DNA of 60,000 nt, from positions 6,016,001 to 6,076,000 of the forward strand of contig NC_079885.1 in assembly GCF_029227915.1 (NCBI RefSeq). Reading direction: 5' to 3'. The notes beneath the pieces were generated by a model, which was not told where the DNA came from, ran no database searches, and saw only the letters and a list, made by a program, of their open reading frames with translations. The position numbers and the translations under genes were made by a program. This document shows, piece by piece, positions 34,108 to 45,889 of this stretch. Every line of letters starts with the position of its first letter. The first letter of the stretch is position 1. This stretch comes from Hydractinia symbiolongicarpus. Its lineage: Eukaryota > Cnidaria > Hydrozoa > Anthoathecata > Hydractiniidae.

Positions 34108-34273
34108 GCTATTTGTTATATATAGGTTTTACATAACGTCATTTTAAATTTTGTTTATGCTCGTTTGTTTACCGACAAATTGGCTATTTGTTGGCCTTAA
34201 TACATTAGTTGACGTCAATAACTGAATTATTATTAGTGAAGCTATTGCATTGCAATTGTAAGTTTAAGGCGTA

Positions 34274-34948
34274 CTAGTCGATAAGACCCGTGGAGTAATC
34301 CACGTAGGCATAAGGACAAAACTTGTTTAAATGTTTCCTTCATTGTGTACAGGTTGCAGTGCTGATCAAGAACATGTATGTGATCGTGTGATTTTGATGA
34401 GCAGTTAGTGAAATATAAGGATTTAAAAATTTTGCTGACGTCAGCAATGACCCGTCAAAATCAAAACATTTTTTTAAGAATTTGCATACCTGTTGCCTTT
34501 ATCGCATAGATCTTGAAACACTGATCAAGAAAATGTATAGGATCGTGTACTTTTGACAAACAGTTGCAGAGATATTAGGGTTTAAAGATTTTTTGATGAC
34601 GTCATCAACCCGTCCATTCCAAAACGGATTCGGGGACCCAGGTTTGGGAAACTTACCCAAATCGGTCCAGGTGGTCCCTAGTTACCCACGCGGTGAAAAT
34701 TCATTGACGTCACCAACTCGTTTCCAAGTTAGCCTAGAGTTCCAAGTTAGCCTAAAGTTTTAGGTGCACTGTAATGGCTTCATTAATTAAATATAGGATA
34801 TTGACGTTAAAGTGGTGCTATTGACGCCGCGCCGTAATGTCTGAATATTTACCATATTAGACATGCATTTTTCGGCAATATCCAAGGAAAATGAAGACAT
34901 CCACTTTGCCTGTCACAGAGACACGGAACTGGCGTATTATTATATAGA
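34274..34948 (-). mobile_element. non-autonomous Helitron, short family
   Basis: On the minus strand it starts TCTATATAATAATACGCC and ends with a GTGGATTACTCCAC hairpin followed by an ACTAG terminus: 5'-TC, 3' hairpin and CTAG, as Helitrons have. The interior matches the array units at 50300-56866 (GACCCAGGTTTGGGAAACTT and others). It carries no coding sequence. Confidence 0.75.
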
Positions 34949-36605
34949 CTAGAACTACTTTATATTTAACAAAATTTGGAACAGTTAACAAATAAAGTAT
35001 GCTGAACATGATGGTGACATCAAACTTTTGATTTCTTCTTACCAAAATGTCATTTCAGGCCAAAATTGGTCCAAAAATTAAAACTACTTTATTTTTAACA
35101 AAATTTGGAACAGTTAACAAATAAAGTATGCTGAACATGATGGTGACATCAAAATTTTGATTTCTTCTTACCAAAATGTCATTTCAGGCCAAAATTGGTC
35201 CAAAAATTAAAACTACTTTATTTTTAACAAAATTTGGAACAGTTAACAAATAAAGTATGCTGAACATGATGGTGACATCAAAATTTTGATTTCTTCTTAC
35301 CAAAATGTCATTTCAGGCCAAAATTGGTCCAAAAATTAAAACTACTTCATTTTCAACAAAAATTGGCAAAGTTAACAAAAAAAGTATGCTGAACATAATG
35401 GTGACATCAAAATTTTGATTTTTGTCACCTAAATGTCATTTCAGGTCAAAATTTATCCAAAAATTAAAACTGCTTTATTTTCGACAAAAATTTACACAAT
35501 TAATAAAAAAAGTATGCTGAAAATGGTCACATTAAAATTTTGATTTTTGTCAACTAATGCCGTTTAAGACCATAAACGTTTCAATCGCAAGACTTTCAAC
35601 CATGAATGATAGGCTGTGTTTTTTGTTAGCAATTTCTTTTAAAATGTGAGTTTATTATAAGGTAAGAATTTATTTTCGGTGTTGTACTCCCTCAAAAAAG
35701 TTGAAACTTTTCTTAATTGAGACAAAATGCAATAAACAAAAACATTTTAGTCAGAACATCTAGAACAACAAAAATCACTACACTTAAGGTACCAGAATTA
35801 CTACATGTTAAATAAAAATCGTTTCGTCATATTGCATGTAACCGATGTATATAAGTTTAGTTACACAAAATGTGAAAAATACATTATTTGCATACACAAA
35901 TTGTGAAAAATACAATATTTGCTCAAAAACAGTCCTTAAACTCTTCTTAAATATTATGTAATACTTTTTTAAAAGTTGTTGTGGCTTGGTAATTTAAGCT
36001 TAAAATGTCAATTAAAATAAGTTACAGTCACATTCTTAGCAAAGACCACTAAGATTAGCTTACATGTAAAAAGCAACATAAAACTGAAGCTAACATAAGG
36101 TAGCTACAGCAGCTAATAGCTGGTCACTTAAATATAAACTGGAGACTTAGCTAGGTATAAAGAACATGGCTAGCTACATATTTATAAATTCCTAGCGACC
36201 TAGCTAGTTGTTGTTGGTGTGGTTGATGCTAGCTAACAAACATGTCTCGCATCAATAATATCATCAAAACTTTAAAAAACATAAACAAACCTTACAGAAA
36301 CCTTTCTATACTTCATTTATATACCATGCCCCTTTTTAAATGCTTTTGTAAAGATTTATTTTGAAGGCAAGAGAAGACAAATGCTTAAAAAGGACAGCCA
36401 TCTTTTTTGCAAACACAATTTCCGTTACTTTGTGCTAGAACTTCATTTAACAAACCACACAAAACTCGCGGCTTTTCACGACAAAGAAGACATATTTTTT
36501 TCGGCAACATCAAAGATTTTTTGCGGCAACATCAAAGGAAAATGACGATATCAACTTTGCCTGTTACAGACACCCAAACAGACACACTCTCCGTATTATT
36601 ATAAG
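34949..36605 (-). mobile_element. Helitron copy, long family
   Basis: It abuts the short-family copy. It begins with a tandem array, and its 35675-36465 part is nearly identical to 58860-60000. In minus orientation the end reads TCTTATAATAATACGGAG. The opposite end lacks a clear hairpin and may be truncated or altered. Confidence 0.6.
34953..35575. repeat. 129-bp tandem repeat, nearly five copies
   Basis: Units start AACTACTTTATTTTTAAC at about 34953, 35082, 35211, 35340 and 35468. The first three are near-identical and the last two are progressively diverged. Each contains AAAGTATGCTGAACATGATG and GTCATTTCAGGCC. Confidence 0.9.
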
Positions 36606-37058
36606 AAATTCATAATATAGGGTCCCCCTCAATATTAAAATTGTGGTTACGGGACTGTGTATTTACCTCTAAAATTGTTGGCTGTAAATTGCTTCGAAAT
36701 CCTCGCACCATTTTTCCTATTTCCTCAACATTTTTGTGTTCGCACATCTACATTTGATGCGCATGCGCAGCGTAGCTATATACACAATACTTTAAATCAT
36801 TGGCATTCATCTTTTGTTATGTTGTCAGGCCACGGATGGTCAGATACCGCCAAGTTATCATGTAGCTCTGAAGTAGCGAACGACTTCTGATTGTTTGCTT
36901 GCGTATTCAGCACACACGGCAATATCAAGTTTGGTCATATCTGCGCCATCCAGGCGTTTTTTAAAAGTTATGTTCAGCCTTGGTAAAAACGAAAAACCCA
37001 AAAAGATAATTAAAAGAAATTATGTTGTAAGTTTGTAGCCACCTGTAAAATGTTAACT
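36606..37058. other. intergenic between Helitron and THAP element
   Basis: No gene recognised. A 77-codon frame at 36657-36890 has no recognisable motif. Confidence 0.35.
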
Positions 37059-37322
37059 AATTCCCCGTTCCCTCTATACGGCTAATTCGCAATGCATTAT
37101 GGTAGTTGTATTCTACAGTTTTCCCTCCCAGAAGCGAGAGTTTGTAAATAAATAACAGCATTCTTTTTATTGTGGCGATAATAACAAAAAGCCGTTATTG
37201 TTTGTGATAATTTTCAAATCTCCTCAAGAAAATCATTATCTCCCTTATCCAAAACCCGTGTTATTGATGTAAACATTTAAATATTGTTAGTTAGTGAGGT
37301 TTTAGGAGTGAAAGAAGTCGAA

Positions 37323-37613
37323 ATGGAAGTAATAAATAAGGATACAGATTTAGATATAATTTTAAGCTCTACAGATCTTGGGCCTAGCTTTTCTCAAAGC
37401 TCTTGTGTGGTACCAAGACCTGTTTTTAAAGAATTAACAAATGCCGAGAGGGACGAAGAAGTGGAGGAAAGAACACACGAAGATATAAGTCAATGGTCAA
37501 CTGATCTTGCAGCTATGCCTTCGATCACCCAGGAGAAAATTCACCAATATTTAGTTCTTGGAAATAGCTGTGATAGCAAGCCGAAGGGTGCTACAAAGCA
37601 TAAACTAATATGA
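37323..37613 (+). pseudogene. N-terminal fragment of the transposon's second (YqaJ-type) protein
   Basis: ATG at 37323 opens 96 codons. After an acidic, Ser-rich start, TNAERDEEVEERTHEDISQW and ITQEKIHQYLVLG lead to KPKGATKHKLI and a stop at the deletion junction. The last part resembles the region before the SWIM and nuclease domains in SWIM/YqaJ proteins. Everything downstream is missing. The frame is intact up to the junction, so the deletion is probably young. Confidence 0.5.
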
Positions 37614-38661
37614 CACGGGTATTTGGGTAACTTTTTTGAAAACATTTCGGCATTCTATTTTGTACTGTTTCTTTTGAAGCCCATATTGGAAGCATACGGA
37701 ATTGTGAATGTAAAAAATCTGTCCATGTAATCAATATTCTGCTTATGTGACTTGTCGACATATTAAATCGAACAGCCATATCTTCTAACAAAAGTCCACA
37801 TCGAATTCGAACCAGTATCATAAAGAATTCTTCTTCTGCGCTCAATGATCGTGATCGGCCTCGTTTTGTAGAGTTTATATTTTTTGTATTTTCAGTGTTA
37901 GTATTTGAACCCCAATATATTAGTTTATTTGCAGCTGGTTGTAAATATTCTAAAACTGCTTTGAATAATTTATAAGATTCGAATCCGGTATAAAACTTAA
38001 AGTGTGCTTCATTGTGTTTAAACCGGTCAATTGAAAATGCTATGTCACTTATAGTGGCTTGTTGTTTTTCAATAGTTTGATCAAGTTCCTTTTCATGAAT
38101 TCTCATACAACTAATTTCGGCTCTCAATTTTTCCAACTCTTGTTTTAACTCTTCCTCCACAGATAATTCTGCAGCAATGTCATTTGTCGTAGCCCTCACA
38201 GGAGAAAATAGTTGCAATTTACAGTTTGTACTGTTGAGAGTTTTTCTTGGTTTGCTAGCTGTTGGTTTGATAGTTTTTGGGACTATTGTGGGAACATTGT
38301 TCATATATGTCTTCTTTCCACCAGTGAAATGAACAGAGCAAACTCTATGCGATGTAGAAGGTACAAAATCCTTTCTACTGATCATAAAAAGCCATTTATT
38401 TCGAAGCTCTGAGTCTTTAGGAATGACATAAAAAGATAAGTCTGGATTCTTCTTTGAGTTGTTTTGACAGAGAGGTACACAGCAAGTTATCCCTCCTCCT
38501 TTACTTTTAGCTTGCAATAAAAAGCTTGAACTTGATGAAAAGTTTGAGCCAATGCTTGCAGGAGAGCCCAAGTTTTGAAAAAAACTGTTGTCTTGATTAG
38601 AATTTTGTATATCGCTTTGGTTTTGAGTAGAATTAAGGATGAAGTGTACTTGTTCGGCCAT
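37591..38661 (-). pseudogene. THAP-domain transposase, truncated before the catalytic core
   Basis: I choose the ATG at 38661 (MAEQVHFILNS); codons upstream run into the inverted repeat. The domains are a Ser/Asn-rich leader, a THAP zinc finger (CCVPLCQNN, FYVIPKD, NKWL, HRVCSVHF: the C2CH set), a linker, a coiled coil (EEELKQELEKLRAEIS), then FKFYTGFESYKLFKAVLEYL and a helix-turn-helix region of DDE_Tnp_4 transposases (SAEEEFFMILVRIRCGLLLE, FNMSTSHISRI). It ends NTRVILVYAL just where the first catalytic Asp would be expected, so all DDE residues are absent. It may still bind element ends. Confidence 0.75.
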
Positions 38662-38752
38662 TTTTGTTACTACGAATGGTTTGTTTACGTTTTCGCGGAA
38701 TACAACTACCATAATGCATTGCGAATTAGCCGTATAGAGGGAACGGGGAATT

Positions 38753-39323
38753 GAAAATATGTTGTCAGGAGACATCTGTAGAAAGTTTAGTATGGTTACA
38801 CGAAAATTAGGTTAAATTAAGATAGATAAAAAATTGGAGGCTTTATGTATTGCAGCCAGAACATCTTAATATAAAATGGTAATATATATAGTTTATAAGA
38901 AAATAAAAAATACCGCCGATCGCTCTCTCGTAAATAGACAACCTAAAATTAACATTTAGAAAGCTACTGCACTTAACTTCATAAAAATAGAGAAGAATAC
39001 ACAAGAAACAAGAAGAATATAATCGTGAATAAAATATAATTTACCTAATCGCGAAATGAAAAATCAGAAAAAGCTTTTCCCCACGAAAAGTGTTGCTGTA
39101 TTTATCTGTTTGTTACCCTAGTTTTAATTTCACCAGTTTTTCATATCATTTCCCTTTCTTTGTTTCTCCAACTCTTTTTAATAAAAACGCTGCTGTTGTT
39201 ATGCGGAACAAAAAATGGTTAAAAAAAGTCTAAATACCTTCTTTTCAAAGCCTAAAATCGTAAAAACTCGCAACAGTTGTTAGAAAGATATTTTGATGTT
39301 AAACTCACGTGTTATTTAAGGCT
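38753..39323. other. intergenic, no gene recognised
   Basis: AT-rich sequence with no supported feature. Confidence 0.4.
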
Positions 39324-39526
39324 TCATATCTCTTCAATGTACTCAGTTAAGGTAATCATTAAGTATTTAATGTAAGCTAACGCTTGTTGCTGTGCCAATG
39401 GATAACCATCTAACAATTCGATTAAACAAGATGTTTCCTCTTGATTTGGTATTAAATCTTGTGGCAAAGATTTGACAATGTGTTCCCCCGATTCTGAGTC
39501 AGTCAGTTTTCCAATATTAATTTCAA
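39324..39526 (-). pseudogene. possible NB-ARC/NLR-type fragment
   Basis: On the minus strand about 65 codons are open and end at a TGA (39324-39326). They include CLIELLDGYPLAQQQALAYI, which matches the conserved leucine-rich GLPLA-like motif at the end of NB-ARC ATPase domains, with a preceding acidic helix. No upstream P-loop or downstream repeats are seen. Cnidarian genomes hold many such genes and fragments. It could be an isolated exon or a dead remnant. Confidence 0.4.
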
Positions 39527-40647
39527 AAAATTATTTAGTTTAAAGATTTTGACTTGATAAATTACTGTCACTGTGACGGAGTGCGAATTTTTACTTATTA
39601 AAATCATCCGCATATGAATAAAACTAGACCCAAGACCCTGTAGTGATACCAAGGACCTAAGACCCAGCTACTGTTGCGAGTCGTAAAAATTTGTGACCCA
39701 AAAAAATTTCTACCCGTTTTTAAAAGGGGTAATACATTGTAATCGTTGTAATAAATAAAAAAACTCAGCTAACTTGGAGTAAAAATAAATGATAAAAATG
39801 TTTTGGCAACATTAAGATCATTCCTTGCTACTTCATGGTGGCAAGTTGAAGACAATTTTCAAAAAAAAACTGTCATGATTAAACTAGAAAGGAATTTTTA
39901 TCGGGAACGATTATAGGATACGCAGCAATTTTTTGGCCATACATGAGGTTGATAGAGTCTAGTAGTTCACGGTTCGCCAAAGACGCCTCTATTTAGAAAG
40001 CTTATCATGGGCCGTCATTTTTAGAATGAATAATAGGTTTAATTATTAGAAACAGACGTGCATTAGAAAAGATGGAGCATATAACGAATGATATATTTAA
40101 CTCATTTAAATAAATTTCGTGTTTAGCATTTTATACTAAAACATTAAATATCGTATTGGCTATTTTAAGGACGGCCCTTAAATAATGCCGGCCCTGATTC
40201 ATCCATCCTTCAAAAACTAATGCCAGTTTGGGCCCGCGTAAAAGAACCAATAAGATAGCCCTGAATAACATCCAGTCTAAAAACTGCTTTATGCTGGTTT
40301 TTTAATAAAAAACGATGCATGTGCGTATTAACCTGCACTTCTGTGTTGTTTGACTTAGGCTAGTGCGTATAAATATGCTGCGCTCTGGCGATTATCGCCA
40401 GAATGTTTTTGTTACCACAAGACATATTATTAGACAGTACTTTTAAATATTCCAAACAATGCAGTGAAAAAATCAGTGAATCTGATTAAAAAATTTTATT
40501 GTTGAACTTTAATATACTTATTTTATAGAACTAGCTCATTTCAAAAGGTGGATTTATTTTTCCATAGCAACTATCACTTTTTAACTGAAATCTTATATTA
40601 AAATTGTGAACGTTTAACTTGTGTTGTATGAGAAAATCTGTCTAAGG
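39527..40647. other. intergenic, 5' flank of the CABIT-SAM gene
   Basis: No gene seen. A short palindrome (TCTGGCGA, three bases, TCGCCAGA) lies at 40384-40402, about 250 bases before the gene's start codon. Whether it is regulatory is unknown. Confidence 0.35.
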
Positions 40648-42012
40648 ATGGAAGGATTGTTTTTAAAAAGTTTTCTCAATAAGTACAGCCTTCCGCAAGT
40701 CGTACGTGTAGTGAATACTGATCAGCTTTTAGAAAACAAAAGTACCTTCCACGCAGACCAAATTTTAAACTTGCATTCCAATAACAAAATATCAAAAGTT
40801 TTATGCCAGGATAGCAATGGTGCATCATATTATATACCGCTCTTACTACAGGAGAAAGTTTTAAAGCGAAGACGGGGGTGTCTGGTCAACACAGTTGCTG
40901 AATTGTATGCTTTACAACCTGAACCAGATTTTGTTTTAGTAGTCAATGGATATTGCATAGATGGAACCAATGAGACTTCAATAATTTACATAGAGAAAGG
41001 AGATTTGCTGAAGGTTGTTATACCACATTACGAAAAATTGAACAATGAAACACATATGCGTTTTGCGACAGAACAGGGAGAATTCGAGCTGTCCTTTAGC
41101 TGTGATGTTGGATTTATTCCTTTGTATGATACGGAAGAAAACTTTTTAAATAAAGTCATCTCAACTGACCAAGCTGGACTACTGCTAGATATTTCAATTC
41201 AGTTTGTAAGAAAAGATTTTTATTTTCAGCGTCTTGGTGTGTTGCATTGCAAAGCAATTTATGAAGATAAAGTTATAACAGCGTCGTCTACAGAAAATGG
41301 CCTCACATATATATATTCAATTCCGCAAGACTTAAAACTTCTTGTAAGAGTGGCAAATAAAACAAATGGCGCAGATAAAAAATACGACAATATAATTCCA
41401 CGTTTGGAGGAGACTCTTAGTGAAAAAACAAACAAACATGTATTTTCTACATTTATGGAAGTTTTTAAGTTTCCATATGATTCTATTCCCGAGAAAAACC
41501 AAACACCTATCCCAAAATGGCCAGCAAGATCCAAGCCTCCCATTGCGCCAAAGCCATACATTGCTCCACAACCAGTTAGCAGGGCAAGGAAACCTTCTAC
41601 ACTACTAAACAATAGTAAATACGATAAACTTCAACACGAAAAAATATCTTGTGCAATAAGTGAACCTGCAGCGCCGCATAAACCATACGACTACATAGAT
41701 GTAAAGGATATACAATCGGCAACACGCTTGGATGAATTAGAGAAAGAGGAACTGCTGCGAACTCAATCAAGTATAAAAGAGCGCGAAGCGTTTGGTGAAA
41801 AACCTGTCAATGAAATGAGCTTGGTTCAAGTGTGCAACATGATGCGGTATTTACAACTTTCTCACCATGTCGATACCTTTAAAACCAATCAAATTGATGG
41901 AAGTTTGTTGTGTGAGTTGTCCAATGAAGAATTGAAAGATGTGGGATTGACTGCTTTTGAAGTTAAAAAGATACTCAGATATAAAGACGGATGGCGTCCA
42001 AAATTAAAATGA
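40648..42012 (+). CDS. CABIT + SAM domain adaptor protein (GAREM/THEMIS-like)
   Basis: One uninterrupted frame of 454 codons from ATG 40648 (MEGLFLKSFLNKYSLPQVVR). The open frame extends nine codons upstream without another ATG. Residues about 1-95 look like a CABIT module (LPQVVRV, then DQILNLHSN, KVLCQDSNGASYYIPLL); a second CABIT-like half follows to about 260. Then come a proline-rich linker with SH3-ligand-like PKWPARSKPPIAPKPYIAP and tyrosine motifs (YDKL, YDYIDV), and a C-terminal SAM domain (SLVQVCNMMRYLQLSHHV, FKTNQIDGSLLCELSNEEL, KKILRYKDGW). GAREM-type proteins link receptor tyrosine kinases to Grb2/ERK signalling; the role here is inferred from architecture. The lack of introns could reflect retroposition. 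Confidence 0.8.
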   Translation: MEGLFLKSFLNKYSLPQVVRVVNTDQLLENKSTFHADQILNLHSNNKISKVLCQDSNGASYYIPLLLQEKVLKRRRGCLVNTVAELYALQPEPDFVLVVNGYCIDGTNETSIIYIEKGDLLKVVIPHYEKLNNETHMRFATEQGEFELSFSCDVGFIPLYDTEENFLNKVISTDQAGLLLDISIQFVRKDFYFQRLGVLHCKAIYEDKVITASSTENGLTYIYSIPQDLKLLVRVANKTNGADKKYDNIIPRLEETLSEKTNKHVFSTFMEVFKFPYDSIPEKNQTPIPKWPARSKPPIAPKPYIAPQPVSRARKPSTLLNNSKYDKLQHEKISCAISEPAAPHKPYDYIDVKDIQSATRLDELEKEELLRTQSSIKEREAFGEKPVNEMSLVQVCNMMRYLQLSHHVDTFKTNQIDGSLLCELSNEELKDVGLTAFEVKKILRYKDGWRPKLK

Positions 42013-42264
42013 AAGTGATCTTTTTGAGAAACTGATGTGTCATTACATAACTATACTCAGTAATTATGTTTAATTGTTTTATATATGTTAATATGTTATT
42101 TTTTCAGAGTCTCAATCAACGCGTCATGTTGAAAAATGAAAAGCTTTTTAAGAAGAGGCGAACAAAAAATTTTAAATGGCAGCCAGAAAATGAATTTTAA
42201 GCGAGAGAAAAAAATGTACAGATGTCTAAATCTTAAAATCTACTAGGATAACTTCTAAATAACA

Positions 42265-42270
42265 AATAAA
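42265..42270 (+). terminator. polyadenylation signal AATAAA, CABIT-SAM gene
   Basis: Canonical hexamer about 250 bases after the stop codon, in an AT-rich 3' flank. Confidence 0.4.
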
Positions 42271-45200
42271 TAATTATGTTTCACAACTAATTATCTATTT
42301 ATCTTCCTAGCAACATTTTTACAGAATTACCATGACTGTATGGGGTGAAAATAAGTAGGTTTTTAATTCACTTACCAGTTAACATAAAAAAAGATCTTTC
42401 ACCGAAAATAACAAAAAAATACTTTACTTACGATTTTATTACCTTCGTTTAAACTTTTTGGAACATCAGTAATATTTTTCATGACCAACAACAATATTTT
42501 TTTTATGTTTTGAGTCCCTTTTCCACAATATACTACCAGCTTTGAACGATAAAGTTTGTTGTAATGTCGCCAATTTGATAAATATACGGACCGGAAACAT
42601 TGAACTACAAATTTTTAATACTCTATAATTTTTTTAATATTAAAACATTCTTAGTTTTTTATTTAGTACTTTTTTTTATCAGGATAGCTGTTGCATGTTA
42701 AATTTAAATAATAGTAAGGAACTCAAACCAAGCCAGTCGGTGTGACACCAAGCCACTCGGTGTGACACTAAGCCAGTCGGTCTGTTTTTCAAAATCAACA
42801 CTGGCATTATGACCTTTTCAGAAGCCGTGCCAGCGCAGTTCGTCTCTCCTTTAAAAGCTTATCCCTACTATTTTTCGCAAGTTCGCTAAAAACGTTTAGT
42901 TTGAGATTTAGCACATGTGTAGTTCAAAATGTTACGCGAAAATTAATATGCGAAAAGATTTTTTTTCTCAAGAAATGTTTTAAACCCAGAATTTTACTAA
43001 ATATTCTTCGCGGGAGAATATGAAAATTAGTACGAATAATGTATTTAACGGATAGTAGCATAATAGAAAAAGTTCAATACACTGTTTTTTTGTATATTAA
43101 GAATTCTTTTAAGAATCACGAGGCTCAAGATCTTCAAAATAAATTATAAGAATCACCCTAAAACTCAAAGTATGTAATCAGACACTCTTGTTGCTAATTT
43201 GTTCATGCTTTTAACCTGCCCGATCAAAATAAAAACATCCGAACGTTAGGTCGTAAATCAAATGCGTAACTTTTGCGGGTATTAAAGAATCAATTGGGCT
43301 TGGGGCGATTTATGTAATTTTTATGAAGTAACAGCGTATAGTATTTAAGAGAACTTTTAGTTTTAGATGGAGAAGCTTTATTTTTTTGTCCACAATTTGT
43401 GTTTTATCAGAGAAAATTAACAACGTAATGAGAGCCTCATTTGTTTTCCAATGTAAACTCCAATTCTAACTACTAATTCAAAGTTTTGTTTTCCGTGCCT
43501 GCGCGCCTTTTAATTTTTACTTCAAGTGCTTTACAAGATTTTCGCGTATTCGCGTCTTAAGTGTCTAACCTTTGTTGGATTGGCACCAACTTTAAATAGT
43601 AGCAAATAACAATAGTAGCAAATAACAAAGCAAAAAAAATAAATAACTTTTCCAAGAAATTTCTCAAATTTCGTCTTTTTATTTACCATTTTTTCCCATA
43701 CCATTTTTCATCATGTTAAGTTTTTTTGAGCGCGTTGCAAGCACTTATTGCGCGATATTTGATCAAGGAATATAATTGTTGGTCGTGCGACAATGTCCAT
43801 CACATGACACGAATATCATGTTACAGGTGCCACTATGCTTTTGTAAACACATTTTTTGGGGGTCGCACGACTGTTCTGTAATATTTCGTTCTGCTTCTTA
43901 CACAATTTATATCAAATTTCTAATTAGACTATTTTGATCACGTCCACTAAATTTTTGGAAACAAATCATTTCACAAAACATTGCGCAACAGTCGAACCGA
44001 CATTTATGGCAAAATGTTGAACGATGAACTATTGAAAACTAATACTTTGTTTTTTACTTTGTCCCAGCTTTCTAAAACTTTTGACGTTAAAAAACATTAG
44101 AATCGATAAAAATAAACGAACACGACAACGTAATGTTTGTAATAGGATAGAACTCTCCAGGTAAAAATTTTTAAGCTTCTCACTATATAGGGGATTTAAA
44201 TCAACCTGCCTGCTCTCCTTCCAGTAAAAAGCAAATCAAAGAAACCAAACCTTGATAAAGTAAAAACATTTACTTACAATTCTTAGAAAGTTAATAAAGC
44301 TAGTCACAAACTGCAGAAACAATGACTCAGCAAAATAGATGCTATAAATAAGGTATAAGCTTTCAAGATTCATAATGTGTCTTTGAATTTCTCAGTCAAT
44401 CATGTAAAAACTTCATGCTGTTATAGTATTATCGCTTTGGCATTTTTTTGAAAAGGACAGGAAGAGATTAAACACAAATTAATAAGATTAAAACAGAAGA
44501 GAACATTTCTACAGGAACATTAGTAGTTCTAGCCAGACTCCCTGGAGCAAACTGCCACTATGGAGAAGGCTTATTGTTAACAAATTTATCATGATCTTGA
44601 GTCAGTTTATTGTTGCAGCAACATAATGAAAATAACTACTTCCTTTTTACACAAATGGAAATGATTTTGGTTTTTCTAAGTGCATGTTTAACAAGTCAAT
44701 CAAAAAGCACTTGTTTTATATCATAGAATATTTTTATTTGAATTTCCTCGAAACTAACATATTATCCGATAAAAAAATTGATTATTTAGTCAAAAAATCC
44801 GTGTATAACTTGAATTTATTTTATATCTTATTTAGTCAAAGATGTGTTTGTATCGGTTATTTAACTGCACATTTTTTTACCTTTGTTTTTACCATGTGTA
44901 TTTCCGGGATGATCTTTGTTCTAGCTCTTACCTAAAAACTTAAACAAACAAATTCCTAAAACAAACATCAAATTTATCAAAAACACTACAAAGATGATGT
45001 TCAGTAAGGTTACACCGTAATCCCCAATTCTCACATTTTTATCATACATATTTACTGATAGAACAGCTAGCTAAATTGGTACCAAGTGAGTTGTTTTTGA
45101 CTACACTGTCACTTGTAAGAAGCTACCTAGCTGCAGTGACTTGATTGAGATTCTCCAGATGTAGACATTGCCCTAATTTCTCAAAAAATCTCCCAATATT

Positions 45201-45889
45201 GAAAATATAAAGTGGAAAAAAGCAAAAATAGCTATCCGTCGTTAACAGCGGATATTTGACCACGTATAAGAAACTAGTCTGTGTTTCCACGGATGTTATA
45301 TGTGTTAGAATAAACAGTAAACGTGATCCACAGGGTTTCTGGGAGTCAGTTGAATAAGAAAACCTTCTGATACTGAAAGGACCACCACAAGATTAATTGA
45401 GACAAGGCGGCAAGGCGTTTCCACAAGTGCTTATATAGGCTCGCACTAAACTTGTCATGGGACTTAGGATTTAGGATATTTAGTTATTTCCAAATGTCGT
45501 TTTGTAGGGTCTGAAATTATTGTTTCTCAGAGTATTTTAGCTAGCTAACTTCTTGATAGCTTTTACACATGTTTGTGTTCTTTTTATTTTATTGCAGAAT
45601 GATAATGCGTTAGTTTGCTGCTAGCCATGAACTTTGACATCGACAGTAAAATCTGCTATAAATTGAATAAAGTGCTTTAATCTCCATGCACAGAGAATGT
45701 TTATGGACCTGGTTTTAACAAATAAAGCTGGCAGAGTGAAATAAATACGATGGATTAAATAAATACAATGGATTTTGTTGTAAATTAAAAAGCGAAGCCG
45801 ATTTAATGAATTTCGTGGCAAGCGTATCCGCTGAAGTAACTTTTACCTTTGAAAATTTTTGTGCAAAAAAGATGAACAAGAAGAAAAAT
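42271..45889. other. intergenic, no gene recognised
   Basis: AT-rich with no supported gene. 42725-42783 has about 2.7 copies of a 20-21 bp unit (AGCCAGTCGGTGTGACACCA), and 42785-42860 repeats the element at 21845-21960. 43597-43627 holds a short duplication (AATAGTAGCAAATAACA). The frame 44684-44935 is very hydrophobic and AT-driven. Confidence 0.35.
42725..42860. repeat. dispersed repeat with a 20-21 bp tandem start
   Basis: Starts with tandem GCCAGTCGGTGTGACAC units and continues with AAAATCAACACTGG, AGCCGTGCCAGCGCAGTTCG and CTCTCCTTTAAA, shared with 21845-21960. Confidence 0.65.

Larger units (their letters stand above)
37059..38752. mobile_element. ISL2EU-like DNA transposon, internally deleted, 55-bp inverted repeats
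   Basis: The left end 37059-37113 (AATTCCCCGTTCCCTCTATA...) is the reverse complement of 38698-38752 with no mismatch I can see. Flanks allow an AT target duplication, but the AATT at the ends makes the exact border ambiguous. Inside are two convergent open frames, a YqaJ-protein-type N-terminus (+) and a THAP transposase (-), both ending at the same point near 37600. This is best explained by one internal deletion that removed the 3' parts of both genes. ISL2EU-type elements carry a THAP/DDE transposase and a YqaJ-like nuclease; the assignment is from that architecture. Confidence 0.75.

Noticed and set aside
34949-34960. The CTAG after the 34274-34948 Helitron as a complete 3' terminus of the next unit
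   Set aside because: CTAG is present, but the hairpin expected near it is absent, so the border is uncertain.
36657-36890. 77-codon plus-strand frame beside the ISL2EU-like element
   Set aside because: No motif, no splice context and no second copy.
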